From contig WELA01010285.1 in assembly GCA_009602735.1 (NCBI GenBank), positions 579,389 to 634,099 on the forward strand: a stretch of 54,711 nt of DNA, read 5' to 3'. The position numbers and the translations under genes were made by a program. The notes under the pieces were generated by a model. That model was given only the letters and a program-made list of their open reading frames with translations, searched no databases and was not told the origin of the DNA. Of the stretch, positions 20,157 to 30,218 are shown piece by piece; positions within the stretch are counted from its first letter, which is position 1; each line of letters starts with the position of its first letter. The DNA is from Mesotaenium endlicherianum (taxonomy: Eukaryota > Streptophyta > Zygnematophyceae > Zygnematales > Mesotaeniaceae).

Positions 20157-21857
20157 TTAAGGGGTGGTTCCTGGGGCTTCAGGATCAGGGGACGGAGATC
20201 TGGACCTAGATCTGGACAGCCCTCTAGGTCTGTCAGCTGGCCTTCTAAAGAACCCTGTTTGCTCTAAAGTTGGCCCTCGAGGAGAACGGAGGATGGTGGC
20301 CTGCTCTTCAACTATTTGGGTGTTGATTCCCACATAGACAGGCATTCCAGTAGGATGCTGAAATACATTGGCTAGAGGTACATGCCCCTGAGCGGAGGGG
20401 GAGGCTGGCATACCTCTGGCCCACCCGCGTGTCCCTCTTCTGGCACCCCTGTCCTCTGGGGATTTCTGTCTGTGTCTGCTGCCCAGTACAGTCAGATCAG
20501 CTTCTTCCCCTGCTTGGGCAGGTGGGCTGGGGGAGCGAGCGCGGGGTCCAGTTGTCGCCATAACGGGGATCACATTCCACACACCTGATCGTGGTTCTTT
20601 AGGAAGTGCCACTGCCTGTCCCTGGGTATCCTGAGTACCTGCTGCTGATGCTTCTCCTCTGCCTTGTTCTTCTTCCTCATCCTCCTCATCCTCCTCCTCG
20701 GAGAGAGTAGGGGTCTCGTCCACTAAGTCGTCCTGCTCCCTAGTAGACATGGAGTAGTCTACCGACCTCCCTTTCTTAGGGCGCGCTGGAGGTTGCTTGG
20801 CCTTCAGCCTACTGATATCTATCCGGCCTGCATTCTTTGCCCATTTGACAAAGGCATGCTTTCCCTTAGAGAAGTACTCTCTTCCCCTCCTCCTATGTTC
20901 CTTGGTCTCTGCATTCATATTGCTCAGGCATCCATTCAGCCTGGGGTCCCAAGGGGCAATGTGAGGTGGTAGGATGAGATAGCCGTCTAGGCCATAGTGG
21001 AAGTCATCCGGTTGGGCTCGGTCACACTCCTGCTTCTTATTTGTGACGGTCATCCACCTCCAGTCTGTTGGCTGCTGGTAGTACTGGGGTCCGTGCTCAG
21101 CCTTCCTCAGTTTACACGGGAACCAGTGGGGAGAGAACATCTGCTGTCCTGCTTCCCTGGCCAAGTACTCCCAGCTCCTTCTCTCAACTTCATTGTAAGC
21201 TGGCAGGAGTGTGAGGTAGAATACCGTATCCTTAAAGCTATCGGGCCGCATGCTCACCATCCGGATGAGTCTCTGATCTCCCACTATTCCCGGTATGGGG
21301 ACCGGCTTGTCCTCTGAATCATCTGCGAGATACCGGGCCTGCTCTGCTGTATAGCCCACCATCTTAGCATAATCTTCGTAAAGGACCACGCCGGTGTGTG
21401 TCTCGATGTACCTGTCCAGTGCTGTAGCTCCTTCCTTCTGTAGCAGTGTTGTCTGTTCCAGCCTGTTGATCTCCTGGGCTGCCAGCAATGCTTCCTTCAG
21501 GTTATCGAAGTTTTGGCCACCCACCACAGTATACCTGTAAGTGGCCAAGCTCTTCTGTCTGTCCGCTTCAATCTTTTTTCTTTTCTCCTCTTCTGCCGCT
21601 GCCGCTTCTTCTTGCTGTTTCTTCTGTCTCTCCTCCTCAGCCTTCCTGAGGTTTTCCGCTTCCTGATCCTTCTTCCTCTGTGCCTCTTCTGCCGCCTCTT
21701 GTTGTTTGCGGACCCTTTCTTGTTCTCTCCTGGTGAGGGACGTCGCCGCCAGCTCCTTCTGGTATTGCTCCATTGTCCTCCTGGCTTCTTCTGCCTTGCG
21801 CTTTCTGTCCTCCTTTTGTGTGGTGGGCGCCATCCTGCACATGTAACCAGGGCACAA
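20157..21857 (-). CDS. Extra ORF of element C, 3' of pol; coiled-coil and RS-rich nuclear-type protein, unrecognised
   Basis: This is an uninterrupted ORF of 566 codons in the position of env in env-bearing elements. Translation may start at ATG 21833 (MAPTTQKEDRKRK), 8 codons into the ORF, because a splice-acceptor-like GTGCAG directly precedes it. N-terminal residues about 10-110 are a Lys/Glu/Arg/Gln-rich coiled coil. Residues about 112-365 look globular (TYRYTVVGGQNFDNL, WEYLAREAG, FHYGLDGYLILPPH). Then a basic RPKKGR patch, an acidic run (SEEEDEEDEEEEQ) and a Ser/Arg tail (SRSRSRSPSPDPE). There is no signal peptide or membrane segment, so it is not an envelope protein. I recognise no family. 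Composition suggests a nuclear protein that could act on chromatin or RNA. It may be captured from the host. Confidence 0.8.
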   Translation of the reverse strand: MCPGYMCRMAPTTQKEDRKRKAEEARRTMEQYQKELAATSLTRREQERVRKQQEAAEEAQRKKDQEAENLRKAEEERQKKQQEEAAAAEEEKRKKIEADRQKSLATYRYTVVGGQNFDNLKEALLAAQEINRLEQTTLLQKEGATALDRYIETHTGVVLYEDYAKMVGYTAEQARYLADDSEDKPVPIPGIVGDQRLIRMVSMRPDSFKDTVFYLTLLPAYNEVERRSWEYLAREAGQQMFSPHWFPCKLRKAEHGPQYYQQPTDWRWMTVTNKKQECDRAQPDDFHYGLDGYLILPPHIAPWDPRLNGCLSNMNAETKEHRRRGREYFSKGKHAFVKWAKNAGRIDISRLKAKQPPARPKKGRSVDYSMSTREQDDLVDETPTLSEEEDEEDEEEEQGRGEASAAGTQDTQGQAVALPKEPRSGVWNVIPVMATTGPRARSPSPPAQAGEEADLTVLGSRHRQKSPEDRGARRGTRGWARGMPASPSAQGHVPLANVFQHPTGMPVYVGINTQIVEEQATILRSPRGPTLEQTGFFRRPADRPRGLSRSRSRSPSPDPEAPGTTP

Positions 21858-21942
21858 GTTAGTAGGATATGGACCTTTGTCATAGGGATTGCAGGAAGTA
21901 TGTTAGTATTTAGTATAGTGGCTTCGCTGCTGTTTACCTTAC
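21835..21942 (-). promoter_or_regulatory. Possible leader intron of the extra ORF
   Basis: On the minus strand a donor-like GTAAGG (starting at 21942) is followed about 108 nt later by the acceptor-like TGTGCAG ending at 21835. The exon then begins GATGGCG, so the start codon would follow at once. A TATA-like GATAAAAAC (22001-22009) lies about 60 nt further upstream. This would fit a separate transcript for the extra ORF. It is only a sequence-signal prediction. Confidence 0.3.
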
Positions 21943-22039
21943 AGGATGATTGCTAAAAGTTGACGTAGTTGCGATGCGCTACACATAAACGTATGAGTGT
22001 GTTTTTATCGCTCTCGCTCACTAACTGTCATATATTTTC

Positions 22040-22052
22040 CCCTCCAACTTAA
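22040..22052 (-). promoter_or_regulatory. Internal polypurine-tract duplicate of element C
   Basis: Minus strand TTAAGTTGGAGGG, followed by GAAAATA, lies 49 nt after the pol stop codon. It is identical in 13 nt to the tract next to the 3' LTR. It marks where the original 3' end of the element probably was before the extra ORF was gained, or it serves as a second plus-strand primer. Confidence 0.65.
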
Positions 22053-22100
22053 ATGGAGACAGGACCGCCTGTCACCTTCCCGTGTCAACTGAAATGACAG

Positions 22101-25100
22101 TTATGGAGGGACTCCAGCGGCCCGAAGGTGGAACCGTGTCAACGCCCCTTTGGCATTGGTCAAGTGGTCCTTAAACTCCCAAGTGTCCCCAGAGGCATCG
22201 TAACCCTTCCATCGAATGAGGTATTTCATGACATATTTAGACGATCGACGGACCGAGCGAGCGTCTAAAATCTCATCGACCTCATATTCCTCAGGGTCGC
22301 CGTCCCGGACAGCGGGGACCGGTCCCGGTTGGACAGGGAACCGACCTGTGAACAGTGTATCACCTTTGATGTACGGTTCCAGGAAGGAGACATTAAAGAC
22401 CGGGTGCCCCTTGTATTCAGCTGACATGTTCAGTTTGTAAGCATTCTGACCGACACGACGGACCACCGAATATGGACCGACCCAGACAGGGCCAAGCTTT
22501 TTCTTGACCACACCAGGGAGGTACAGGTGCTGAGAATGCAGTTTGACTAAATCCCCCTTGGAAAATGTCAGTTCCCGACGGTGTTGATTAGCGTATTTTT
22601 GTTGGTTTTCTTGGGCCGTGTGCAAGTTTCGTTGGACTTCTGACAGGGTGTCAGCAAACTCCTGAGTTAACTGGAGGGAGACCGGGTTGTCAATCCCTTC
22701 AGGGTGAGTTAAAGATTCCCCTAGCACATCTAGAGGAGACTTAGGGACTCTACCCAGGCTGAGTTCAAAAGGAGTTTTGCCCGTTGACGCGTGCACCGCA
22801 CTGTTGACCGCAAACTGAATTTGAGGCAACAGGTCATCCCAATTATCTTGTTTTTGGTTAATATATGCTCTCAGCACCTCCTGCAGAACTCGGTTAGTTC
22901 TTTCAGTCTGCCCATCAGTCTGAGGGTGGTTTGCTGTGCTGAGCAGCTGTTTGACTCCCATTAACCCCATTAAAGCTCTCCAGAACTTAGAGGTGAATTT
23001 TGAGTCTCTGTCTGAGATGATATTAGAAGGGAGCCCATGTTGGCATACTACATGGTTGTAAAACTGTCTCGCTGTTTCGAGTGCAGTCACTTTGACAGTT
23101 GTGGGGATAAAAATGACCATTTTTGTCAGTTTATCCACGACTACCAGTATTGAATCATGCCCGTTGGCAGTTCTTGGTAGTGAGACCACCCAGTCCATGG
23201 ATATAGTTTCCCAGCGTCCCGCTGGGATGGGTAGCGGTTGCAAGAGACCTCCGGGTGGTGTGTGCCGAGACTTATTTCTCTGACACTGGTCACAGGACTT
23301 GACATATTTCAAGACCTCCCGGGGTAACCCCTCCCAATGATAATGTTTTGCCAGTTTGCCAACAGTTTTGGCCTGCCCCAAATGTCCACCCAGGAGACTG
23401 TCATGAGCTTGACTCAGTAAGAGAGACCTTATTTCCAAATTATTAGGAATGACCAGCTTCAGCCTGCCTGAAGTGGTTTCAGTCACCCAGACCCCTCCCT
23501 TGAGCTTATACCCGAGTGCGGTAGCACGACACATACCAGTAGTGGGGCTGGGCTCAAATGTTGGGTCAGAAAGGTAGGCTTTCCTAAGTTGTTCAAGGAA
23601 GGACTTTTTCACCTTTAGTGAAGTGAGTGCACACAGGACTTTATCTACAGCATGCTGACTAAAGTTCCTTTCTTGCAAGTCAGGTCTTCTAGAGAGTGCA
23701 TCAGCAGGATTCAACTTCCCTGGTTTGTAGTCGATCTGGACTTGGAACTGCTCCAGCATCTGGCTCCAGCGGTTCTCCCTCCTCGACAGCTTGGACTTCT
23801 TCTGAAAGTGGGTCAGAGCTAGATGATCTGTAATCACCTTAAAAGCTTTACCATGTAAGTATGCTCTCCACTGTTTGAGTACATGAATGATAGCTAGCAG
23901 CTCTTTATCATGCACTGAGTAATTAATCTCCGCTGGATTAAATTTCATAGACTCATACAACACAGGATGCCACTCCTGCCGTACCTTACCATCCTTTGTG
24001 GTTTTGTCAGCAGGCTGCAACAAAATAGCACCCATGGCAAAATCAGAGGCATCAGTAACCACCTGCACCGGTTTGCTGGGGTCATACACGGCTAGCACTG
24101 GGGCAGAACAAAGGGCATCTTTAAGGGTCTGGAAGGCAGCCTGCTGCTCTTCCCCCCACACATACCCGATGTCTTTCTTAGTAAGGTCAGTCAGTTTACT
24201 GGCCTTTGTGGAATAATTCTCAATAAATCTCCTATAGTAGTTAGCCAACCCGAGGAAGGATCTAACTTCAGAGACAGACTGTGGTACTGGCCAGTCCCTT
24301 ATGGTCTGGACTTTCTTAGGATCCACACTGATGCCCTCTTTACTGACAACGTGGCCTAAGAATTCAATACTTTCCTTAAAGAAATCACACTTGCTCATTT
24401 TAGCATACAAGTGATTTTTCCGCAGAGTGTCCAGCACTTTCTTTAAGTGTTCAGTGTGCTGAGCTTCATCTTTAGAGAAAATTAAAATATCATCCAGGAA
24501 AACTTGCACAAACTTATCCAAATAAGGTCTGAAAATGTCATTCATAGCACCCATAAAGGTAGCAGGAGCATTAGTCAGTCCAAATGGCATCACGTTGAAC
24601 TCATAGTGTCCATAACGTGTGCGGAAAGCAGTCTTGTGTTCATCCCCCTCAGCAATTCTGATTTGATGATAACCACTCTTGAGATCTATCTTACTGAACA
24701 CCTTAGCGCCAGACAGGGTATCAAGCAAGTCCTCGATTCTGGGTAAAGCATACTTGTTCTTTACTGTAATTCTGTTCAGGGCTCTGTAATCCACACACAT
24801 CCGCATACTGCCATCCTTTTTCTTAACAAATAGGATAGGTGCGCCGTACGGTGATTTACTGGGAGAAATGTAACCATTTTCCTCCAGCTCTGCAATCTGT
24901 GTTTTCAACTCCTCACTCTCCAAATAAGACAAGCCATACGTGCGTTGCCAGGGTGGCTGGCTACCAGGTAATAAATCAATCCTATGATCTACTTCCCGCT
25001 TAGGGGGTAGTCCTGGAGGCATATTAAACACATCCGTGTACTGAGCAACAATGTTTGCAGCAGTAGGGTGTTCCGGAGGGTGTACCTTTTTCTCAACCAC

Positions 25101-25817
25101 TTCTTCAGGTTGAGGAGGTACCTCTCTTAGCAGCAGACAGAACATTCTGTCTTCCTTCTGGTTCCAGCTTTTGACGAACTCCATTGCATTCAGCAACTTG
25201 CATCCTTCTGGAAGCCTCTTCTTTTCCTTCATTTGCCATCCACACAGGACAAGAGGAAGAGCACTGGTGGGTGCCAAGTCAGTCTGCCCATCACTGGCTC
25301 CTCTCACTTTAACTGTACCTCTGCTCCAACACACTTCAGCTTGATGTCTATTAAGCCAGGACCTGCCTAGCACGAGATCATAAAAGCCAGTGTTGAGTAC
25401 CTCAAATGTAAGCGTTTCAGTTAGAACTGCAATGCCAGAACCTAACTGGACCTCAATAGGCTTGGTTATAACTCCTCCCGGGATACTTGAGGCATCTCCA
25501 AGGAATATTTTTCTATTCCCTTGGGTGACAGTAGGCAGCCTTAGCCGCTTAACTAAGTCCTTGTGGATAAAAGTATGTGACGCCCCTCCGTCAACAAATG
25601 CCCTCACCTTCCTACCTGCAATCATGCAATGCAGTAGGATAGGGGGGACTGTCTTTTCCTGACTTTCGCATTGTTCTCCTGACGTAGCAAAGAAATGTTG
25701 GACATCAGGTGGAACAAGAGCATCCAGAGTGTGCACTCTCTGGACGTCTATATTGCTGATGGTCTCCTTTATCTGGTTGTCAGGCATGCATAGTGAATCC
25801 AGTTCAGCAGGACCCAT
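22101..25817 (-). CDS. pol: Element C pol: protease, RT, RNase H, integrase, chromodomain
   Basis: An open frame of 1238 codons. The protease segment [12 protein letters not shown] (residues 73-84) has Asp-Gly-Gly where retropepsins have Asp-Ser/Thr-Gly. [38 protein letters not shown] and [13 protein letters not shown]. RNase [28 protein letters not shown] and [11 protein letters not shown]. Integrase: zinc domain [11 protein letters not shown] with CDQCQRNK, core [19 protein letters not shown] and [12 protein letters not shown]. The chromodomain near the C terminus has [18 protein letters not shown]. The frame is -1 relative to gag and stays open upstream of ATG 25817 into the end of gag, so pol is most likely made as a gag-pol frameshift product and 25817 is not a true start. 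Confidence 0.95.
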   Translation of the reverse strand: MGPAELDSLCMPDNQIKETISNIDVQRVHTLDALVPPDVQHFFATSGEQCESQEKTVPPILLHCMIAGRKVRAFVDGGASHTFIHKDLVKRLRLPTVTQGNRKIFLGDASSIPGGVITKPIEVQLGSGIAVLTETLTFEVLNTGFYDLVLGRSWLNRHQAEVCWSRGTVKVRGASDGQTDLAPTSALPLVLCGWQMKEKKRLPEGCKLLNAMEFVKSWNQKEDRMFCLLLREVPPQPEEVVEKKVHPPEHPTAANIVAQYTDVFNMPPGLPPKREVDHRIDLLPGSQPPWQRTYGLSYLESEELKTQIAELEENGYISPSKSPYGAPILFVKKKDGSMRMCVDYRALNRITVKNKYALPRIEDLLDTLSGAKVFSKIDLKSGYHQIRIAEGDEHKTAFRTRYGHYEFNVMPFGLTNAPATFMGAMNDIFRPYLDKFVQVFLDDILIFSKDEAQHTEHLKKVLDTLRKNHLYAKMSKCDFFKESIEFLGHVVSKEGISVDPKKVQTIRDWPVPQSVSEVRSFLGLANYYRRFIENYSTKASKLTDLTKKDIGYVWGEEQQAAFQTLKDALCSAPVLAVYDPSKPVQVVTDASDFAMGAILLQPADKTTKDGKVRQEWHPVLYESMKFNPAEINYSVHDKELLAIIHVLKQWRAYLHGKAFKVITDHLALTHFQKKSKLSRRENRWSQMLEQFQVQIDYKPGKLNPADALSRRPDLQERNFSQHAVDKVLCALTSLKVKKSFLEQLRKAYLSDPTFEPSPTTGMCRATALGYKLKGGVWVTETTSGRLKLVIPNNLEIRSLLLSQAHDSLLGGHLGQAKTVGKLAKHYHWEGLPREVLKYVKSCDQCQRNKSRHTPPGGLLQPLPIPAGRWETISMDWVVSLPRTANGHDSILVVVDKLTKMVIFIPTTVKVTALETARQFYNHVVCQHGLPSNIISDRDSKFTSKFWRALMGLMGVKQLLSTANHPQTDGQTERTNRVLQEVLRAYINQKQDNWDDLLPQIQFAVNSAVHASTGKTPFELSLGRVPKSPLDVLGESLTHPEGIDNPVSLQLTQEFADTLSEVQRNLHTAQENQQKYANQHRRELTFSKGDLVKLHSQHLYLPGVVKKKLGPVWVGPYSVVRRVGQNAYKLNMSAEYKGHPVFNVSFLEPYIKGDTLFTGRFPVQPGPVPAVRDGDPEEYEVDEILDARSVRRSSKYVMKYLIRWKGYDASGDTWEFKDHLTNAKGALTRFHLRAAGVPP

Positions 25818-25885
25818 AATACCTGCTACGAGGGCAGCTAGTGACGACTCACTATCTCTAGCATCCTCACAGTCAGTAGACTGGA

Positions 25886-27364
25886 TTACTGACTGTTGCT
25901 GTCTTTTAAAGGCTGGTCTTTTCTCTCGACCTTAGGCAGGTGCTTGACCGGACACTGTTCTCTGTAGTGGCCTTTCTGCTGACAATGGTAGCAAGTAGAT
26001 TTTGCTGAGGCTGGTCTCGGCTTAGTCCTACCACCACCCCTTCCATAGCCACCTCGAGAGGGACCACCTCTACCTCTAGACTGAATAGCATTGTACTCAT
26101 ACTCATATTCATCACCCTGATTATCCTCAGCCTGGTCTCCTTCAACTGCATTGTAGGAACCGTGGGGCTTTTTGACAATCTTAGACACCAAAGCGTTACT
26201 CTGGCGCTTGTGATTGAACTGCTGCTGATCCCAGGCGTCAGCATCCTGGATCAAGTCAGCCAGTTTCTCATACTTTTTCTCAGCAAAATGACCAGAGACC
26301 TCGGATTTCAAGCCATACCTGAAGTATGCTATCCTATACCGTTCTGGCAAATCAGGCTGCTTCATCATGTTCTCTTGGAACTTTTGAGCAAACTCAGCAA
26401 CTGAAGTGGTCTGCTTCAGTGTCAGGGAGATCATCGCATAGATAGCTTTCTCCTGCTGGTTGATGACATCAAACTTCTCATGCAACTTCTCGACAAACTC
26501 TACCCACGTAGGGTCACCGAGTTGCCGAGCCTTACGCTCTTCCTTCCAGTAAAGCCACCAGTCTGCGGCACTGCCTTTCAGTAGCGCACCGGTGTGCCTG
26601 ACCTTCTCGTAATCTTGCAGTTCTGGGTAGTTCTCCAGCCACTGCTCAACATCCGCGAGAAACTTGATCAGGTAATATTTTCTGTTTCCCTCAGGATCAT
26701 AGTCCTGGGGAGGTTTCGGCTTGGGCTTACTAGGCCCTCGGCCACCACCACTAGTGGTGTGAGACCCCAGTTGGTCTCTGTTCCGCAGTAGGGACATTAT
26801 GATTCTTTTGTCCTCCTGCTGGGACTGATACATGGTCGCCGTTTGCGACTGCATTTGAACGAACAATGCTCCCAAGTCTACACTTTGGGGTGGTAGTCTA
26901 GCAAATGCAGCAGCAGCATTGGCATCTACTCGCAAAGTAGTGTCCTCAACAGTCCCTCTCGCTCCTGCAGCAGCAATTCCTGCCGCATTCAGCCGGTCAC
27001 GTATTTGACCTAGGGGTACGTTGAGTTGTACAGCAAGGGGTGGGTTCAGAACATTGGCCCTTGATGCCATGAGTTCCTCAACAGTGCGCTCGTCAGCTGG
27101 CTGTCTTTCCCTCCTTTCTGTATCTTCAGCGGCCTTTGCTACTTGTTCAGCTTCTGGCCTGGCTCTCTCCTCCTCAGCTTGCTGGGCTGCGACTGCGGCA
27201 ATAGCAGCTGCCTCATCTGCAGCCTCTCTAGCTGCAGTATCTGCCACTGCTTCAGAATAGGTACGGGTTCCCGCTACATGGCTTTCCGCCTGGTTTTGGA
27301 CATTCTCGTTATCCTGGTTCTCCATGTCTCGGGAGTTGCTAGTTTGAGACCTTGTCCTTACCAT
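25886..27364 (-). CDS. gag: Element C gag
   Basis: 492 codons, uninterrupted. The N-terminal third is Ala/Glu-rich ([21 protein letters not shown]). The retrotransposon gag (capsid) domain follows at about residues 225-375, with [27 protein letters not shown] and FAQKFQENM. An RGG-type basic linker ([15 protein letters not shown]) then leads to one CCHC zinc knuckle, [14 protein letters not shown], near residue 465. It forms the particle and binds the element RNA. The start ATG lies 35 nt after the LTR. The stop TAA is 8 codons after a frameshift heptamer. Confidence 0.94.
   Translation of the reverse strand: MVRTRSQTSNSRDMENQDNENVQNQAESHVAGTRTYSEAVADTAAREAADEAAAIAAVAAQQAEEERARPEAEQVAKAAEDTERRERQPADERTVEELMASRANVLNPPLAVQLNVPLGQIRDRLNAAGIAAAGARGTVEDTTLRVDANAAAAFARLPPQSVDLGALFVQMQSQTATMYQSQQEDKRIIMSLLRNRDQLGSHTTSGGGRGPSKPKPKPPQDYDPEGNRKYYLIKFLADVEQWLENYPELQDYEKVRHTGALLKGSAADWWLYWKEERKARQLGDPTWVEFVEKLHEKFDVINQQEKAIYAMISLTLKQTTSVAEFAQKFQENMMKQPDLPERYRIAYFRYGLKSEVSGHFAEKKYEKLADLIQDADAWDQQQFNHKRQSNALVSKIVKKPHGSYNAVEGDQAEDNQGDEYEYEYNAIQSRGRGGPSRGGYGRGGGRTKPRPASAKSTCYHCQQKGHYREQCPVKHLPKVERKDQPLKDSNSQ
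25904..25910 (-). promoter_or_regulatory. -1 ribosomal frameshift heptamer in element C
   Basis: The minus strand reads CCT TTA AAA GAC in the gag frame. This contains T TTA AAA, an X XXY YYZ slippery heptamer in the correct phase. A -1 slip here enters the pol frame, which is open from this point to the end of pol. A downstream pseudoknot was not examined. Confidence 0.75.
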
Positions 27365-27385
27365 ACAAAGAAGATTGTGATAATT

Positions 27386-27397
27386 GCTTCGGTACCA
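27386..27397 (-). promoter_or_regulatory. Primer binding site of element C
   Basis: Minus strand TGGTACCGAAGC, one base after the 5' LTR. It resembles the initiator-Met tRNA site (TGGTATCAGAGC) but with several differences, so the primer tRNA is not certain. Confidence 0.55.
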
Positions 27398-27398
27398 C

Positions 27399-28108
27399 TG
27401 AAATGAATCGACTTACCAAATAGGCAATTAACAATCAATAAAGATCTCTATATCAGCAAGTAATCTTTCCGTTAACTAGTTAAACGGCAAAGGACAACAC
27501 ACTAGCAGTGAACAATACTCGTAAGTCAAATGCGAGTAAACTAGCATCAATTATGCAATCAGTGAACTCATACATAAGCAAGGTTAGAAGACAATGCGTA
27601 TCAATGGCTTCTCGCCTTGGATTCAGGTTCCTCTCAGTAAGCTGTACAAGAGAGTTGGCCTCGTTTCCGAATATCGAACTCGAGAGCAATGCCTAGCATA
27701 TGTACATAGAATGAGTTTACTGTTCAACGGTCAGTGCGATGGCACCGCCTACCCGAGAGTTAACCACGTTGGTAGGACCTCGGTTAACCAAATCCACCGC
27801 CATCTCCCATCATCCCGAATAGCCATCCATCGTGGGGATGTCATCTGGCCATTTATCTAGCCTGTCGTACTTAGATGCATATCAAGGCAGTACGCTGCTA
27901 CCGAGCACGGAAGTCAGCTGGCTGTCAAAGAATGTGTCAGCAAGCTGACATAAGTTGACTTCAGCCTGCTGCTTCCGGCTGAGTCATTCCGGCTGATAAT
28001 TATGTAAAATCCAGCAGACTGACTATTAACTAAAGTTCAGCAGGGTGAACTTAATTAACTATTGGATTTAAATGAATATTATATCTACTAATATACTGAT
28101 TCATTACA
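27399..28108 (-). repeat. 5' LTR of element C
   Basis: 710 bp, TGAAATGAATCGAC to GATTCATTACA in plus-strand view. It is followed on the right by the GTGGG target duplication (28109-28113), which interrupts the RT of element B. Confidence 0.93.
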
Positions 28109-29234
28109 GTGGGTACCTGTTCTTGATGGTGACCTTGTTGAGAGCCCGGTAGTCGACACACATCCTCATAGTCCCATCCTTCTTCTTCACAAATAAGACT
28201 GGCGCTGCAAATGGAGACTCGCTGGGTCGGATGAATCCCTTCTCCAACAACTCTGTCAGCTGCTTCTTCAACTCGTCCAACTCCGCAAACAATTGACGGT
28301 AGGCGGGTGTTACTGGTGGCTTGCTCCCTGGTTCCAACTCAATCTTGTGCTCCATAGCTCTCTGTGGAGGTAATCCTGCAGGTAGCTCCTCAGGAAAAAC
28401 GCACTTGAACTCCTCCAACAGCGCCTTAATTTGGGCAGGCATCTCAGCAGGCTTCTTCTCTTGAGCAGTTGGGCTCTGCTCCTTCTGAGCAAGGGGATCA
28501 GACACCACTACTTGCTCCTCCGGCGATGTACATTCGCCCAGGCTGTTAGGATTCACGCTTGCTCCATCTGATGACCTGGCCAGGGCCACCGAAACAAGAT
28601 ACATCTCCTGCACTTGATTCGCCCTGCATAGCTTCTTAACTTGCATGCTCGACAGAAGACAGTTACTTGTGGTCATATCTACCTCCACCTGTTTCGCTGT
28701 CTCCATTCGACCATCACGCCCTTGGACTTTCACTTGTCCTGTGCTCCAGTGCACTTGAGGGTTGGCTTTTCTTAGCCATGGTCGGCCCAATATCACCTCA
28801 TGTTGACCCAACTCTGCCTGCTCCATAACTTCAGTACTCTGGTGCCCCGCTACTTCCACGTGAATAGCTTCCGTAGGTGCACCACACTTGAGTCTCTGCC
28901 CATTCGCCAAAATTGCCTCCTTAGGCTCATAATGCTTTTGCACAGGGATTCGCCACTCCTTCACAAGCTTCTTGTGCACAAAGTTTGCACTTGCGCCACT
29001 GTCGACCATACACTTCGCCTTGTTGCCGTCGACCACTCCTTCCACGATGATAGGCTTGTCAACATCTCGTCTTTCGCTTCTCGGCAGGCTCCTGAGGATA
29101 ACCTCCTTGTGAGTTCTCGTCTTCACGCCAGTAGACACCCCAGAACGACATACTGACGTCCTCCTTTTTCCTGTTGTTGAGGTTGCTTCTCCTTCACATG
29201 ACAGTCTCGAGCCAAATGTCCAAGCTTGCCGCAA
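28109..29234 (-). pseudogene. pol: Element B protease and start of reverse transcriptase
   Basis: The frame overlaps the end of B gag in the -1 phase. The protease has [17 protein letters not shown] (Asp-Ser-Gly) and [10 protein letters not shown]. After a spacer come the RT entry motifs [36 protein letters not shown] and [16 protein letters not shown], and the frame is cut after KNRYPL by the LTR of element C. The continuation is at 19310. No standard slippery heptamer was seen in the overlap. Confidence 0.9.
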
Positions 29235-30181
29235 TTATAGCAGGGTCCTCTCGGCTTGAAATTCTGCTGCCTGCGCTGGTACTGCACAAGTCTCAATTCC
29301 ATAGATAGTGGACCTTGTCCACTCGTGCTTGGCGCTTGAGAACCAAAGTGTTGATATCCTCCAAAGTTGTGGCTGCCCCACTGCCTCTGACTATACTCCA
29401 CAGCGTCAACCCTTGTTGCCAATGCCATCATTTCTCCAAGACTGGTAGGGTCCTTGAGCGCCACTTCCTTGGCCACAGTTGGCTTGAGTCCTTTCTTGAA
29501 CTTGTCCATCATCTCCGACTCGTGCATGGATGGACATTGAAGCACCAGCTCGTTGAAGCGCGATACATACTCTTGAACGTTTCCTCGTTGACGAAGGCGC
29601 ACCAATAGATCTCGAGCGGTAGCCTCGGGTGCAATAGGTTGAAATTGCCTCTTCAAGCCTTCAAATAGCTGATCAACAGTAGCAAGAACTCCAGACAGCT
29701 GCTCCTGTCGCTCATACCAAGCTCCAGCACTCTTTTGCAGTAAAGTTATGACAAAGGCGACTTGCCTGTCGGGCGTGAGCGCAGAATACTCCATAAACTT
29801 CTTCACTCCAAAAATCCATTGATGAACAGGCGGCGATCCACGTTCTCCAGTATAAACTTCAGGCTTAGGCGCACGCATTCCTGATGCGGGTGGAATAACT
29901 GGTTGCACCACTGGGTTAACATGAATTGGTGGTACAATGGGTGCAGGTGCCGAACTCGTCGAAGCGGCATTCCCAACAACAACTGGCACCATCCTCTCCA
30001 CCTCCGCGCGCATATTTTGTTGAAATTGGGCGTAGACTTCTCCTCCAATTGCATTTGCCATTTGCCTGAGCATCGCCTGCATCTCTTGTTGCTCTCTAGT
30101 CATCGTTGGTGCTGCCTGCTGCCCCGCGCGCTCAACATGCTCGACATGTTCGCCTCCTCCAGCCGCCGGCTGCGACTCCAT
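29123..30181 (-). CDS. gag: Element B gag
   Basis: 352 codons, uninterrupted. Capsid-type gag domain: [55 protein letters not shown] and [18 protein letters not shown]. It ends with one CCHC knuckle, [14 protein letters not shown], near residue 325. The start ATG at 30181 is about 35 nt after the LTR and just after the primer site. It overlaps the protease frame by about 110 nt. Confidence 0.92.
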   Translation of the reverse strand: MESQPAAGGGEHVEHVERAGQQAAPTMTREQQEMQAMLRQMANAIGGEVYAQFQQNMRAEVERMVPVVVGNAASTSSAPAPIVPPIHVNPVVQPVIPPASGMRAPKPEVYTGERGSPPVHQWIFGVKKFMEYSALTPDRQVAFVITLLQKSAGAWYERQEQLSGVLATVDQLFEGLKRQFQPIAPEATARDLLVRLRQRGNVQEYVSRFNELVLQCPSMHESEMMDKFKKGLKPTVAKEVALKDPTSLGEMMALATRVDAVEYSQRQWGSHNFGGYQHFGSQAPSTSGQGPLSMELRLVQYQRRQQNFKPRGPCYNCGKLGHLARDCHVKEKQPQQQEKGGRQYVVLGCLLA

Positions 30182-30203
30182 AATATACTATGCAAACTAG
30201 CCC

Positions 30204-30216
30204 AGCTCCGATACGA
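30204..30216 (-). promoter_or_regulatory. Primer binding site of element B
   Basis: Minus strand TCGTATCGGAGCT, two bases after the 5' LTR. It differs at one base from the intact site of element D (TGGTATCGGAGCT), so an initiator-Met-type tRNA primer is likely. Confidence 0.7.
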
Positions 30217-30218
30217 GA

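Larger units (their letters stand above)
19324..28108 (-). mobile_element. Element C: complete chromovirus with an extra ORF downstream of pol
   Basis: The 5' LTR is 27399-28108 and the 3' LTR 19324-20043 (710 and 720 bp, TGAAATGAATCG to TTCATTACA). The target duplication GTGGG is at 19319-19323 and 28109-28113. Minus-strand order: primer site, gag, pol in the -1 frame, internal polypurine-like tract, a 566-codon extra ORF, polypurine tract, LTR. Gag, pol and the extra ORF are all uninterrupted, which makes this the best-preserved element of the window. It is inserted in the RT of element B. Two more LTR remnants of the family are at 8259-8978 and 31625-31890. Confidence 0.95.

Noticed and set aside
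20157-21857. Envelope gene (errantivirus- or retrovirus-like)
   Set aside because: No signal peptide, transmembrane segment, furin-type site or Cys pattern. The protein is highly charged with an RS tail.
27386-27397. tRNA gene near the primer sites
   Set aside because: Only the 12-13 nt complement of a tRNA 3' end is present; no cloverleaf can be drawn around it.
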